From positions 5,518,001-5,582,000 of the forward strand of contig NZ_LT670819.1 of the NCBI RefSeq assembly GCF_900129855.1: a DNA stretch of 64,000 bases. Direction: 5' to 3'. The stretch is from Streptomyces sp. 3214.6 (GTDB lineage Bacteria > Actinomycetota > Actinomycetes > Streptomycetales > Streptomycetaceae). How positions within the stretch are numbered: the first letter of the stretch is position 1; every line of letters starts with the position of its first letter. The notes beneath the pieces are model-generated. The model was not told the origin of the DNA, ran no database searches, and was given only the letters and a program-made list of their open reading frames with translations. The translations under genes were made by a program, and so were the position numbers. Shown one piece after another: positions 25,620-35,540 of the stretch.

Positions 25620-28600
25620 ATGGGTGGGCTACGGCGGACACGGTTGTGGGTCGTCGCTGTCACAGCGAGTGCCCTGGTGGCCACCGGCCTGGGCACCGCC
25701 CCGGCCGTATGGGCGGGCGAGCGGCACGGGCACAACACGGTAGACGCGCCCGATGCCAGGAACGGCACCGCCGTGCCCTTCAAGGCCAAGAAGTTCACGG
25801 CCAAGGACCCGGCCAGGGCTGCCGCTGTCCGTACGGCTGAGAAGGTCGCGAAGCCCGTCGTCTGGCCGGCCGCGTCCGCAGCCACTCTGCCTGTGGCGGG
25901 CAAGGCAGCCCTCGCGAAGACCACTTCGGTCGGTGAGCTCCCGCTCAAGGTGAGCGCCCCGGCGACCGGCGTGGCCCCGGCCAGGGTGTCGGTCAAGGTG
26001 GCCGCGCGCCAGACCGCGACGGCCCTCGGCATCAACGGCACCGTGTTGTCCGTCGGGCGAGCCGACGGCCGCAAGGGCACCGGCCACGCCCGGCTGACCC
26101 TGGACTACTCCGGCTTCGCCGACGCCTACGGCGGCGACTATGCCTCCCGGCTCACGCTGGTCCGTCTGCCTGCCTGTGCGCTCACCACCCCGGCCGTGAA
26201 GAAGTGCCGGACGACGACTCCGCTCGCCACCACGAACGACATCGCGCACCACACGCTGACCACTACGGCAACGGTCAGCTCCTCCGCGGTCACGGCCCTC
26301 GCCGCGACCGCCACTGCGGCCAAGTCCGGCGCCGGCTCCTACCAGGCGACGTCCCTCAACCCGTCCGCCGCGTGGAACGCGGGTGGCTCCAGCGGTGACT
26401 TCACCTGGTCGTATCCGCTGTCCGTGCCCCCGTCCAACGGCGGCCCGGCCCCGAACCTCTCCATCGCCTACGACGCGCAGAGCGTCGACGGCCGACTGCC
26501 GTCCACCAACAACCAGCCGTCCTGGGTCGGCGAGGGCTTCGACCTCTCGACGTCGTACATCGAGCGTTCCTACGACTCCTGCGACGACGACGGGCAGAAG
26601 GACAAGAACGACGAGTGCTGGGCGAACGACAACGCCACCCTCGTCCTCGGCGGCAAGTCCAGCCCGCTCATCAAGGACAAGCCCAGCGGCGACTGGCACC
26701 CCAAGACCGACGACGGAGAGCGGATCGTCCACTCCACCGGTGCCACGAACGGCGACAACGACGGCGAGTACTGGACCGTCACCACCCAGGACGGCACCCA
26801 GTACGTCTTCGGCAAGAACCGCCTCCCCGGCTGGACCACCGGCGCCGCAGTCACCAACTCCACCTACACCGCCCCGGTCTTCGGTGACGACACCGGCGAG
26901 CCTGGCTACGACCAGGGAACCGCCTTCTCCGGACGCTCCCTCACCCAGGCCTGGCGCTGGAACCTGGACTACGTCGTGGACCCGCACGGCAACGCGATGT
27001 CGTACTGGTACACCAAGGAGACCAACTACTACGCCAAGAACGGCACCACGACTGACAACGGCACGGTGTACGACCGCGGCGGCTACCTCAGCCGGATCGA
27101 CTACGGCATCACCTCCTCCACCGTCTTCGGCACCGTCCCCGAGAAGGTCACCTTCACCACCGCCGAACGCTGTCTGGTGACCAGCGGCGAGACCTGCTCC
27201 TCGCTCACCTCGACCACGGCCGCTCACTGGCCGGACGTGCCCTTCGACCAGATCTGCGCCTCCGGCAAGGTCTGCAAGGCGACCGGGCCGACGTTCTTCT
27301 CACGCAAACGCCTCACGGGCGTCACGACCAGCGTCTGGGACACGAGCCTGTCGACCCCGGCCTACCGGGACGTCGACTCCTGGGCGCTCGCCCATGCCTT
27401 CCCCGATCCCGGGGACGGCACCTCCGCAGGACTGTGGCTGAAGTCCATCACCCGCACCGGCAAGGACGGCGGCACGACGGCCATGCCGCCGGTCACGTTC
27501 GAGGGCATCCAGCTCTTCAACCGCGTCGACACCACGCACGACAACATCGCCGCACTCGTCAAGTGGCGTGTCCGCAAGATCACTTCGGAGACTGGCTCGA
27601 TCCTCACGGTCAACTACTCCGACCCGCAGTGTGTCGCCGGCACGACGATGCCCAGCGCCCCCGACGCGGACACCCTGCGCTGTTTCCCGACGTACTGGCA
27701 GCCGCCGTACACGGCCGACCCCCAACTGGACTGGTTCCACAAGTACGTCATCACCCAGGTCACCGAGTCGGATCCAACCGGCGGGGCCCCGCTGAAGGAG
27801 ACCGACTACACCTACAACGGCTCCCCGGCCTGGCACTACGACACCGACAACGTCACCGCCCCCGCCAGGCGCAAGACATGGTCGCTCTGGCGCGGCTACG
27901 GCGGCGTCACGACCACGACCGGTGACGCGCAGTCCACTCGTACGAAGACGGTCTCGACGTACTTCCGGGGCATGGACGGCGACAAGCAGTCCGACGGCAC
28001 CACGCGCACCGCCAAGGTCACCGACTCGACCGGGACATCGGTCACCGACGCGGACCCGTTGGCCGGCACGGTCCGCGAGTCGATCACCTACAACGGCGGC
28101 ACCGAGGTCTCGGGCACGATCACCGCCCCGTGGATCCGCCAGACCGGCACCGACGGCACGCGCGCCTCCGACTACACCCGCGCCCAGACCGTCCGCAACC
28201 GCACCGACCTGTCCTCCGGCGGCACCCGCGACACCACCGTCACCACGACGTACGACGACACGACCGGTGCGGCGCTCAAGGTCGACGACTCGGGCGACGC
28301 CGCCGTCACGGGGGACGAGCAGTGCACCCGCACCACCCTCGCCGACAACAACACCACCGCCTGGCTGAGGGCCTTCCCGGTGCGGGTCGAGACGGTCGAC
28401 GTCGCCTGCGACGCCACGACGAACCGACCGGACGACGTCGTCTCCGACGTCCGCACCCTCTACGACAGCCAGGCGTACGGCACCGCACCGACGCTCGGCG
28501 ACGAGACCTCCACCCAGCGGCTGTCCTCGTACAGCAGCGGCAGTCCCGTCTACCAGACGGTCTCCACCAGCCACTACGACACGCAGGGCCGGGTCGACTC

Positions 28601-31600
28601 GGTCAAGGACACCAACTCGGCGGTCGTCAGCACCACCAAGTACACCCCCGCCGCGGGCGGCCCGCTGACCAGCACGGTCACGACCGACGCCAAGGGCTAC
28701 GCGACCACCACGAACTTCGATCCGGCACGCGGCATCGCCACATCCGTCATCGACCCGAACATCAGGCGGACCGACTACGCCTACGACGCCCTCGGCCGGG
28801 TGACCGGCTTGTGGCTGGCCAACAGGTCCAAGTCCTCGAACCAGTCGGCGAGCCTCGTCTACACGTACACGATCTCCAACACCGCTGCCTCGGTGGTCTC
28901 CACGGGCAAGCTCAACAACGACGGCACGACGTACGACACGACGTACGCCCTGTACGACGCGCTCCTACGGCCGCGCCAGACGCAGACTCCGGCCCCGGGC
29001 GGCGGCCGCGTGATCGCGGAGACGAAGTACGACAGCCGGGGCCTGGCGGTAGAGGCCAACGCGGACTACACGGACGCTGGCTCCCCCTCCGGCGCGTTGG
29101 AGAACATCACCTCGGCCGTTCCCGCCCAGACCCTCACCACCTACGACGGCGCGGGCCGCCCCACGGCCGCCGACTTCTACGCCAAGGGCGCGAGGCGTTG
29201 GACGACGTCCACGTTCTACGGCGGCGACCGCACGACGGTCACCCCGCCCCAGGGCGGCATCGCGACCACGACCCTGACGGACACCCTCGGCCGCACCACC
29301 GAGACCCGGCAGTACGACAGCGGGGCCCCGACGGGCTCGTACACGTCGATCAAGTACGCGTACGACGCCAAGAGCCGCCTGAAGTCGGCCGTCGACGACG
29401 ACGGCAACACCTGGTCCTACGGCTACGACCTGATGGGCCGCAAGACCAGCTCCACGGACCCGGACGCCGGCAGGACCACCACCGCCTACAACGAGCTGGA
29501 CCAGGTCGCCTCCACGACGACCGCCGTGGGCACCCCCGACGAGAAGACCCTCAGCTACTCCTACGACGTCCTCGGCCGCAAGACCGACATGTACGACGGC
29601 GCCACCAAGGACGCGACGCACGAACTGGCCAAGTGGACCTACGACTCGCTCGCCAAGGGGCAGCCAACGTCGGCGATCCGCTATGTCGGCGGCAGCGCGG
29701 GCAAGGCGTACATCAGCCAGGTCGGCGCCTACGACTCCCTGTACCGGCCGACCCTGACCAGGGTCACCATCCCCTCGGTCACCGGTGAGGAGGCCCTGGC
29801 GGGCTCGTACACGTCGTCGATCGGCTACAACCTCGACGGCACCGTCCAGGTGACCTCCGACCCGGCGGCCGGAGGACTGCCGTCCGAGTCCCTGGAGTAC
29901 GGCTACAACGACCTGAGCATGCCGACGACGCTGAGCGGCGCGACGGGCTACGTGGAGAAGACGAACTACACGAAGCTCAGCGACATCGCACAGGTGACTT
30001 TGGGGGTGTCCGACACCGCCAAGTGGCTCCAGATCACCAACACCTACGAGGACGGCACGCGCCGCCTGCAGCGCGAGCTGGTCACGGACGACGCGCAGAC
30101 GGCCCCCGTCCAGGACACCACGTACACGTACGACGACTACGGCAACCCCACCAAGGTCGCCACGCACGCCGATGCCACCGACGACGTCCAGTGCTACCGC
30201 TATGACGGCCACGACCGCCTCACCGAGGCCTGGACCGCGACGGACGGCTGTTCGGCCAGCCCGTCGACCGCCGTGCTCGGCGGCCCGGCCCCGTACTGGC
30301 AGAGCTTCGCCTACGACGACCTCGGCAACCGCAAGACCCAGGTCAACCACGCGACGGCGACGGGCGGCGACGACAGCACGACGTCATTCGTCTACCCGAC
30401 GCCGGGCACCAGCCAGGCCCACACCCTGACCTCGTCGACCACGGTCACCGGCAGCACCACGACCAGCGCTTCGTACACGTACGACGCCTCCGGCAACACG
30501 CACACGCGGGTGTTGGACGGCACGACGCAGACCCTCGACTGGGACGACGAGGGCCATCTCGCCAAGGTCACCAACGCCGACGGCACGTCCGCGTCATACC
30601 TCTACGATGCGGGCGGCAACCGGCTGCTCTCCCGCGACGATTCGGGCACGACCCTCTACCTGGGCGACACGGAGGTCCGCCTCGCCAAGGGCACGGCGAC
30701 GACCACGGGTACGCGGTACTACAGCTGGGCGGGGCAGACGGTGGCCGTCCGCAGCAGTTCCGGCAGCCTGCAGTGGCAGGTCACGGACGCCCACGACACG
30801 GCCGAGACGGCGGTGGACGCGACCACGCAGGCGATCACGCGCCGCCGCCTGGACCCGTTCGGCAACGCACGTGGCACCCAGCCGGCTTCGGGCTCATGGC
30901 TGGGCGACAAGGGCTTCGTCGCAGGCGTCCAGGACACCACCAGCGGCCTGACGCACCTCGGGGCGCGGGAGTACGACCCGACGATCGGCCGATTCGTCTC
31001 GGACGACCCGGTACTGGAACTGACGGACGCCCAACAGATCGACGGGTACACGTACGCGGCCGACAACCCCGTCGGCAACAGCGACCCCAGCGGCCTCTAC
31101 CTGCCGATTGGCTTCGGCGGTGGCGGTGGCAGCGACGACACGGCCTCCTCGTCGTCGAGCAGCAGCGACAGCGGGACCCATCACAGCGGCGGCTCTCATT
31201 ACCTCGGTAACGGCCATCACCACAGCTGCGGCTTGTCCCTCTCCTGCCACGTATCCGACCTGGCCCACAAGGCCTACAACGCCGTCCAGCGGCACCCGGT
31301 GATCGCAGCCGTGGTGGCCACGGCCGCGGTGGTGGGCGTTGTCGCCTGCGTCGCCGTGAGCGGGGGCGGTTGCGCTGCTGTGTTACTGGCGGGTGCGGAG
31401 GGCTTCACCACGGGCGCGGAGGCGGGAAGCCTCGGGGGCGCCGTGGTCAGCGCGTCAGTGGGGGTGATCGGCGAAGGCGGCGCTGTCATCGCGGGGTCGA
31501 TGGGCATCGCGGGGGCAGGAGCGGCAGCCGTCGCGAAGGGCACCGAAACGGCCTCCGCGGCCAAGGCGGCGACCAGATCCGGGGCCAGGGCGGCGGACAC

Positions 31601-32492
31601 GGCGGCGGAGGGGACCGCCGCCGCGGGCGCGGCGAGGGGCGGTCAGCGCGCGGAGACGGCGGCGCCCCGGAGCGGCGCCGCCAAGTGCAACCACAGCTTC
31701 CTGCCCGTGACCAAGGTCCTCATGGCCGACGGCCACGAGAAGCAGATCAAGGACATCAAGGCGGGGGACAAGGTCCGGGCCACCGACCCCGAGACCGGCC
31801 AGAGCCAGTCCCGCACCGTCGAGAAGCTGATCACCACCAAGCACGACAAGGACTTCGCCACCATCACGATCCGCGACACCGACGGCGGCAAGCCGTCGAA
31901 GATCGTGGCCACGGTGACCCATCCCTTCTGGGTGGAGTCCGAGGGGGCGTGGGTCGACGCCGGCCACCTCAAGGCGGGCATGCGACTGCTTGCGGCCTCG
32001 GGGCTTGCCGTTGCGATCTCCTCGGTCAAGATCTGGCACGAGGAGCATCTCACTCACGATCTGACTGTTTCGGTCACGCATACGTACTATGTGGTGGCGG
32101 GTGAGGTCCCGCTCCTCGTTCACAACTGCGGCAGTGGCGAGAATGGCGGGAAGTATGGCGATCTACAGCCTGCGGGGACAGGCAACGAGATCAATCACAT
32201 TCCCGCCAACTCTGTCAGCCCCCTCAGCACCTACAGCGGTCCTTCGATTCGGATGGAGTATGCGGATCACCGCGCGGTTTACAGCACGGGGTCGTACCTT
32301 GAGTCGCAGGCCTGGCGTATGAGGCAGAAGGAGTTGATAGATGCTGGCGATTTCCGTGGCGCAATCCAGATGGATGTAGATGACATTCGTGCTCGCTTTG
32401 GGAATAAGTATGATGAGGCGATCACGGAGATGTGGGTCAGTCTGAGTTCCAATAAAGCCCTTTGGAAATGGGCTTCCGAGCAGGGCTGGTAA
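25620..32492 (+). CDS. Secreted RHS/YD-repeat polymorphic toxin with HINT domain and nuclease-like C-terminal tip
   Basis: The 2290-residue protein has a signal peptide (1-33, RTRLWVVAVTASALVATGL). An N-terminal SpvB-like region follows (about 240-330, SWVGEGFDLS). YD repeats run to about 1775, and the RHS core ends with LGAREYDPTIGRFVSDDPV. A Ser/Gly/Ala linker with a hydrophobic stretch leads to a HINT autoprocessing domain. That domain begins at C2023 (KCNHSFLPVTKV) and ends VHN at 2169, with THPFWV inside. The last ~120 residues are the tip, with NEINHIPANSVSP, EYADHRAVYSTGS and DDIRARFGNKYDEA. Paired histidines resemble HNH/endonuclease VII-type toxins, but this is inferred. GC falls to about half in the tip-coding part. 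The next gene is a likely immunity gene. Confidence 0.9.
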   Translation: MGGLRRTRLWVVAVTASALVATGLGTAPAVWAGERHGHNTVDAPDARNGTAVPFKAKKFTAKDPARAAAVRTAEKVAKPVVWPAASAATLPVAGKAALAKTTSVGELPLKVSAPATGVAPARVSVKVAARQTATALGINGTVLSVGRADGRKGTGHARLTLDYSGFADAYGGDYASRLTLVRLPACALTTPAVKKCRTTTPLATTNDIAHHTLTTTATVSSSAVTALAATATAAKSGAGSYQATSLNPSAAWNAGGSSGDFTWSYPLSVPPSNGGPAPNLSIAYDAQSVDGRLPSTNNQPSWVGEGFDLSTSYIERSYDSCDDDGQKDKNDECWANDNATLVLGGKSSPLIKDKPSGDWHPKTDDGERIVHSTGATNGDNDGEYWTVTTQDGTQYVFGKNRLPGWTTGAAVTNSTYTAPVFGDDTGEPGYDQGTAFSGRSLTQAWRWNLDYVVDPHGNAMSYWYTKETNYYAKNGTTTDNGTVYDRGGYLSRIDYGITSSTVFGTVPEKVTFTTAERCLVTSGETCSSLTSTTAAHWPDVPFDQICASGKVCKATGPTFFSRKRLTGVTTSVWDTSLSTPAYRDVDSWALAHAFPDPGDGTSAGLWLKSITRTGKDGGTTAMPPVTFEGIQLFNRVDTTHDNIAALVKWRVRKITSETGSILTVNYSDPQCVAGTTMPSAPDADTLRCFPTYWQPPYTADPQLDWFHKYVITQVTESDPTGGAPLKETDYTYNGSPAWHYDTDNVTAPARRKTWSLWRGYGGVTTTTGDAQSTRTKTVSTYFRGMDGDKQSDGTTRTAKVTDSTGTSVTDADPLAGTVRESITYNGGTEVSGTITAPWIRQTGTDGTRASDYTRAQTVRNRTDLSSGGTRDTTVTTTYDDTTGAALKVDDSGDAAVTGDEQCTRTTLADNNTTAWLRAFPVRVETVDVACDATTNRPDDVVSDVRTLYDSQAYGTAPTLGDETSTQRLSSYSSGSPVYQTVSTSHYDTQGRVDSVKDTNSAVVSTTKYTPAAGGPLTSTVTTDAKGYATTTNFDPARGIATSVIDPNIRRTDYAYDALGRVTGLWLANRSKSSNQSASLVYTYTISNTAASVVSTGKLNNDGTTYDTTYALYDALLRPRQTQTPAPGGGRVIAETKYDSRGLAVEANADYTDAGSPSGALENITSAVPAQTLTTYDGAGRPTAADFYAKGARRWTTSTFYGGDRTTVTPPQGGIATTTLTDTLGRTTETRQYDSGAPTGSYTSIKYAYDAKSRLKSAVDDDGNTWSYGYDLMGRKTSSTDPDAGRTTTAYNELDQVASTTTAVGTPDEKTLSYSYDVLGRKTDMYDGATKDATHELAKWTYDSLAKGQPTSAIRYVGGSAGKAYISQVGAYDSLYRPTLTRVTIPSVTGEEALAGSYTSSIGYNLDGTVQVTSDPAAGGLPSESLEYGYNDLSMPTTLSGATGYVEKTNYTKLSDIAQVTLGVSDTAKWLQITNTYEDGTRRLQRELVTDDAQTAPVQDTTYTYDDYGNPTKVATHADATDDVQCYRYDGHDRLTEAWTATDGCSASPSTAVLGGPAPYWQSFAYDDLGNRKTQVNHATATGGDDSTTSFVYPTPGTSQAHTLTSSTTVTGSTTTSASYTYDASGNTHTRVLDGTTQTLDWDDEGHLAKVTNADGTSASYLYDAGGNRLLSRDDSGTTLYLGDTEVRLAKGTATTTGTRYYSWAGQTVAVRSSSGSLQWQVTDAHDTAETAVDATTQAITRRRLDPFGNARGTQPASGSWLGDKGFVAGVQDTTSGLTHLGAREYDPTIGRFVSDDPVLELTDAQQIDGYTYAADNPVGNSDPSGLYLPIGFGGGGGSDDTASSSSSSSDSGTHHSGGSHYLGNGHHHSCGLSLSCHVSDLAHKAYNAVQRHPVIAAVVATAAVVGVVACVAVSGGGCAAVLLAGAEGFTTGAEAGSLGGAVVSASVGVIGEGGAVIAGSMGIAGAGAAAVAKGTETASAAKAATRSGARAADTAAEGTAAAGAARGGQRAETAAPRSGAAKCNHSFLPVTKVLMADGHEKQIKDIKAGDKVRATDPETGQSQSRTVEKLITTKHDKDFATITIRDTDGGKPSKIVATVTHPFWVESEGAWVDAGHLKAGMRLLAASGLAVAISSVKIWHEEHLTHDLTVSVTHTYYVVAGEVPLLVHNCGSGENGGKYGDLQPAGTGNEINHIPANSVSPLSTYSGPSIRMEYADHRAVYSTGSYLESQAWRMRQKELIDAGDFRGAIQMDVDDIRARFGNKYDEAITEMWVSLSSNKALWKWASEQGW

Positions 32493-32520
32493 CTGTCGCG
32501 TGTAACGAATTGAGGATCAC

Positions 32521-33006
32521 ATGCCATCAGATTGGAAAAGCGAGATCGTTGAGTGCGGTGATCTCGTGCAGGACGATGACACGATTACGTCTCCGGATGA
32601 GGCGGCACGTCGCTGGAACAGGTATGTCGAGTTGGCGGATTCGGTAACTGGCCTAGAAGGGCCGGATGGCGTTGCGGCAATCATTTCCTCTCTGAAGGCA
32701 AAAGAGGATTACGGAGCTTACCAGGCGGCGCATTCGGCTCTAGCTCGTTTCCCTCACGGGGACCTTGGTAAGGGTGTGGCGTTGGCCGGTAGGGATCTGG
32801 CCTCCATCCCCAAGGATCATAGCGGGAATGTTCTCCTGATCCTGGCGCGCGCAGGCTCCGTCGCTGTGGATAGTTTTAACGAGGCCGCACGTGAGGTCGA
32901 TCTCGGTGTTCAAAGAGAGATGCGTGAACTCATCGAGTTTCATGAGGCAGAGGAGTGGTTGTCCGATGAAGGTGTTCAGAACATCCTCCTAGTCCCTCGA
33001 GTTTAA
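32521..33006 (+). CDS. Putative immunity protein for the RHS toxin tip
   Basis: The 161-residue soluble, acidic, mostly helical protein starts 28 bp after the RHS gene in the same low-GC stretch. Its middle (GPDGVAAIISSLKAKEDYGA, then HSALARFPHGDLGKGVALAG) resembles helical-repeat immunity proteins such as the Imm30 group; I cannot confirm the family. Position directly behind the toxin tip, size and codon usage unlike the chromosome all fit a cognate cytoplasmic immunity protein. The start ATG is supported by GAGGA (gaggatcac) upstream. Confidence 0.65.
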   Translation: MPSDWKSEIVECGDLVQDDDTITSPDEAARRWNRYVELADSVTGLEGPDGVAAIISSLKAKEDYGAYQAAHSALARFPHGDLGKGVALAGRDLASIPKDHSGNVLLILARAGSVAVDSFNEAAREVDLGVQREMRELIEFHEAEEWLSDEGVQNILLVPRV

Positions 33007-33102
33007 CTGTGAAGTTGTTATATCGAAACCCCGGATTTGCTGGCGCGTTGGGATTTTTCGGATATTCAAAGACTATTCGGTCGGATCGGTAGAGGGTATT
33101 TG

Positions 33103-33750
33103 GTGAGCGGCCTGGCAGTGGTGAATCGCGAGGGTGTGGAGGGCGTCTCCTCCATGGTCGCCAGGGCGATGGGGCGGGAGTGGTACCGAGAGCATCTGGC
33201 CGGCATGGATCCGTTGCGGGGCGTACGGCCTGAGGGGGCGTTCGTCGAGTACGTCGCTGATGTGGGTGCGGCGGCCCGCGCGACCGGGAATCCGGTGCTG
33301 GTGCTGGCCTCCAACGGGCGCAGGATCGCGGCACGTCTGGTGGACACGGTGATCGCGATGGTGTTCGCCTGCCTCGGGTTCTTGGTAGAGGCTGCCTCGA
33401 CCGACGGTATTGCGCTGGTGGTTCTTCTGCCGGTCGGGATCGTGGCCGGTGGGCTGCTGTATTACCTGCCCTTGGTGCACTGGTGGGGGACGACCGTCGG
33501 CAAGCGGATATTCGGGCTGCGGGTTGTCCGGCTGTGGTCGGACGGGACCCTTCCGCCGTCGTGGAAGGACACCTTCCTCCGGGAGCTCGACCGGGGAGCC
33601 TTCCTGGCGATTCCGGTGCTGAACGTGCTGGTCGGGGCGATCCTGCTGGCGTACATGGCCAAGGACCGAGGGGCATACCACCAGAGCAAGTCCGACCGCG
33701 CGGCCCGGACGGTTGTGGTGCGGTGGCCAGCGTATGCGGGAGGGAATTGA
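33103..33750 (+). CDS. RDD family membrane protein
   Basis: The 215-residue protein has an ~80-residue soluble N-terminal part and then an RDD domain: SNGRRIAARLVDTVIAMVF (the R and D residues of the family), a second helix VVLLPVGIVAGGLLYYLPLV, WGTTVGKRIFGLRVVR, and a last helix FLAIPVLNVLVGAILLAYMA. RDD proteins are small transport-like membrane proteins of unclear function. GTG 33103 with AGAGGG upstream is preferred over the earlier open frame, which looks AT-rich and non-coding. GC content returns to the chromosomal level within this gene, marking the right border of the exchanged segment. It overlaps the next start (TGATG). Confidence 0.75.
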   Translation: MSGLAVVNREGVEGVSSMVARAMGREWYREHLAGMDPLRGVRPEGAFVEYVADVGAAARATGNPVLVLASNGRRIAARLVDTVIAMVFACLGFLVEAASTDGIALVVLLPVGIVAGGLLYYLPLVHWWGTTVGKRIFGLRVVRLWSDGTLPPSWKDTFLRELDRGAFLAIPVLNVLVGAILLAYMAKDRGAYHQSKSDRAARTVVVRWPAYAGGN

Positions 33751-34199
33751 TGGGCGAGGGAATGAAAGCAGTTCGGCGCTCCGCGGGGACGGAGACCGCG
33801 TTGGATGTGTTGCTGCGCTGGTCCTGGATCCGGCGGCGTACGCCCGCGCAGGACATCGAGGACTTCAAGAACGGGCAGCCGCTTCAGGTCGTGGGGTTCA
33901 CCAAGAGCATCGGTGGAGTGGCTGTCGTTCCGGTCGGCAGGGGCAAGGAGATCGCGCGGCTCAGGCAGGGATATCTGCGTCTTGCAGTGGGGGAGGACCC
34001 GGTCTGGGCTGATCGTCGGGGTGGGAGGGGCGCGACCCTGAGGCCGCCTCTCCGGCTCAAGCTCACGGGCGAGAAGGTGCCCATGGCATCGAAGTTCGAG
34101 CGTTATGAACTGGTCACGGCCGACGGGACGTACGACCTGGCGGTCCCGAAGAAGGACGGCGAGCTTGTGCGGTACGTCTTTGGCCTGACGCGGAGCTGA
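33750..34199 (+). CDS. Hypothetical protein
   Basis: The 149-residue basic protein is translationally coupled to the RDD gene: its ATG overlaps the upstream stop. It has no signal peptide or membrane helix. Readable features are a charged segment RWSWIRRRTPAQDIEDFKNG and a C-terminal beta-rich part (KFERYELVTADGTYDLAVPK). I do not recognise the family. It may be a remnant of, or accessory to, the neighbouring toxin locus. Confidence 0.6.
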   Translation: MGEGMKAVRRSAGTETALDVLLRWSWIRRRTPAQDIEDFKNGQPLQVVGFTKSIGGVAVVPVGRGKEIARLRQGYLRLAVGEDPVWADRRGGRGATLRPPLRLKLTGEKVPMASKFERYELVTADGTYDLAVPKKDGELVRYVFGLTRS

Positions 34200-34310
34200 G
34201 AGGTCCTCGTAGTCGGGCGGGCTCGCGGACGCGGCTGTCGGTCAGCGGGCCGGGGACTTGTTGGCCGCGGCCCTGGATGACGGCCTCGACGTGAGCGGCC
34301 GGGCGCAGGG

Positions 34311-34529
34311 TCACAACTCCCCGGCGGCGACGCCCTCTCGGAAGGCCGCCCACTCCGAGGCGGTGAAGCGCAGGGGTTCGCGGCCGGGGTTCTTGGAGTC
34401 GCGGACGGCCCTTGCACCGTCGGGAAGGACGGCGACCTCGACGCAGTTGTTCTCCGCGCCGCTGGCGGACGACTTCCGCCATATCGCCTCGGTGAGGTCG
34501 TACGCGTTCAACTCGCTCTTGGGGTTCAC
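34311..34529 (-). CDS. DUF397 domain-containing protein
   Basis: The 72-residue protein shows the complete DUF397 pattern: WRKSSASGAENNCVEVAVL, RDSKNPGREPLRFT and SEWAAFREGV. These small proteins partner XRE regulators of the DUF5753 type in Streptomyces (the BldB/WhiJ-like systems). Its start overlaps the end of the XRE gene by four bases, so the pair forms one operon. Confidence 0.92.
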   Translation of the reverse strand: MNPKSELNAYDLTEAIWRKSSASGAENNCVEVAVLPDGARAVRDSKNPGREPLRFTASEWAAFREGVAAGEL

Positions 34530-35392
34530 TTCCGGTGGCTCTCTTCCAACTCGGCGATTCGCGCCAGCGAGTCCTCCACCGGAAGTGCCGTCGCTCGGAT
34601 GCGTTCGAAGGCCTTGGCGAAGGGCGCTGCGTCGTCGCCCTCAACGTACGTCGCGCCGCTGAGGTTTTCCAAGAGCACTACCGGAGGCATGGGTTGAGGA
34701 AATGCCGTGACGGTGAAGCCGCCGACCATGCCGGGGTGAGGGGTGGATTCCAACGGCATCAACTGCACAGTGACGCTGGGCATGTCCGACACATCGAGCA
34801 GTCGCCGGAGCTGCTCACGCATGGTCGCGGGACGTACGGCGAAGCGCTGGTGGAGGGCCGCCTCATGGAGGATGGCCCACAGTTCCAAGGACGTGCCGGG
34901 GCGGGAGAGCACGGACTGTCGGGCCATGCGTACTTCCGTCAGCGCAACGACCTCTTCCGGCGTACGGGACGTCGTCACGCCGGCGATGGTTTCCCGGGCG
35001 TAGGAGGCTGTCTGCAAGAGGCCGGGGATGACCAGCGGAGACCATTCGCAGATCGTTTCGGCGTCCGTTTCGAGGGAGATGTAGTCGGCGTAGGCAGGCG
35101 AGACGATTGCGCTGTACGTCTGCCACCAGCCCTTCTTCCCCGCGTCTTGCGCCAGAGCCTGCAGTGCGGTCCGCACTTGGGAGTCTCCTACCCCGTACAC
35201 AGTCAGGAGTGAGCCCACCTCACCCGACTTGATCGACTGGGTAGCGCTCTCGATCTTCGAGAGCTTTGGTGCTCTCCAGCCCATGGCTCCGGCGGCACTG
35301 TCGAGCGTCATTCCGGCTTCGTTGCGAAAACGCCGCAGGCTCGCACCTAGGCGGCGGCGACGGACGGTCGGTACAAGCGGCGAGTTGGGCAT
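34526..35392 (-). CDS. Helix-turn-helix (XRE) regulator with DUF5753 domain
   Basis: The 288-residue regulator has an N-terminal XRE helix-turn-helix (about 12-70, LGASLRRFRNEAGMTLDSAA then WRAPKLSKIESATQSIKSGE) and a C-terminal DUF5753 domain. The latter contains SPLVIPGLLQTASYARE, WAILHEAALHQRFAVRP and VTVQLMPLESTPHPGM. It acts with the coupled DUF397 protein encoded downstream. It is divergent from the HATPase gene, the usual three-gene arrangement of WhiJ-type loci. The genome is expected to contain many paralogues; the target is unknown. Confidence 0.93.
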   Translation of the reverse strand: MPNSPLVPTVRRRRLGASLRRFRNEAGMTLDSAAGAMGWRAPKLSKIESATQSIKSGEVGSLLTVYGVGDSQVRTALQALAQDAGKKGWWQTYSAIVSPAYADYISLETDAETICEWSPLVIPGLLQTASYARETIAGVTTSRTPEEVVALTEVRMARQSVLSRPGTSLELWAILHEAALHQRFAVRPATMREQLRRLLDVSDMPSVTVQLMPLESTPHPGMVGGFTVTAFPQPMPPVVLLENLSGATYVEGDDAAPFAKAFERIRATALPVEDSLARIAELEESHRK

Positions 35393-35540
35393 GAACGGAG
35401 TCTGGCAGCGCCGCCGTATCGATCACACACCGTAGCGAGAACTTAACTCTTTCGGGTTGGAAAATTTCCACCTTGGGGAGAAACGCCCGCCCGTGGTGGA
35501 ACCTGGCGTCGTGCCAACCGACCACGATGGAGACGACGCC

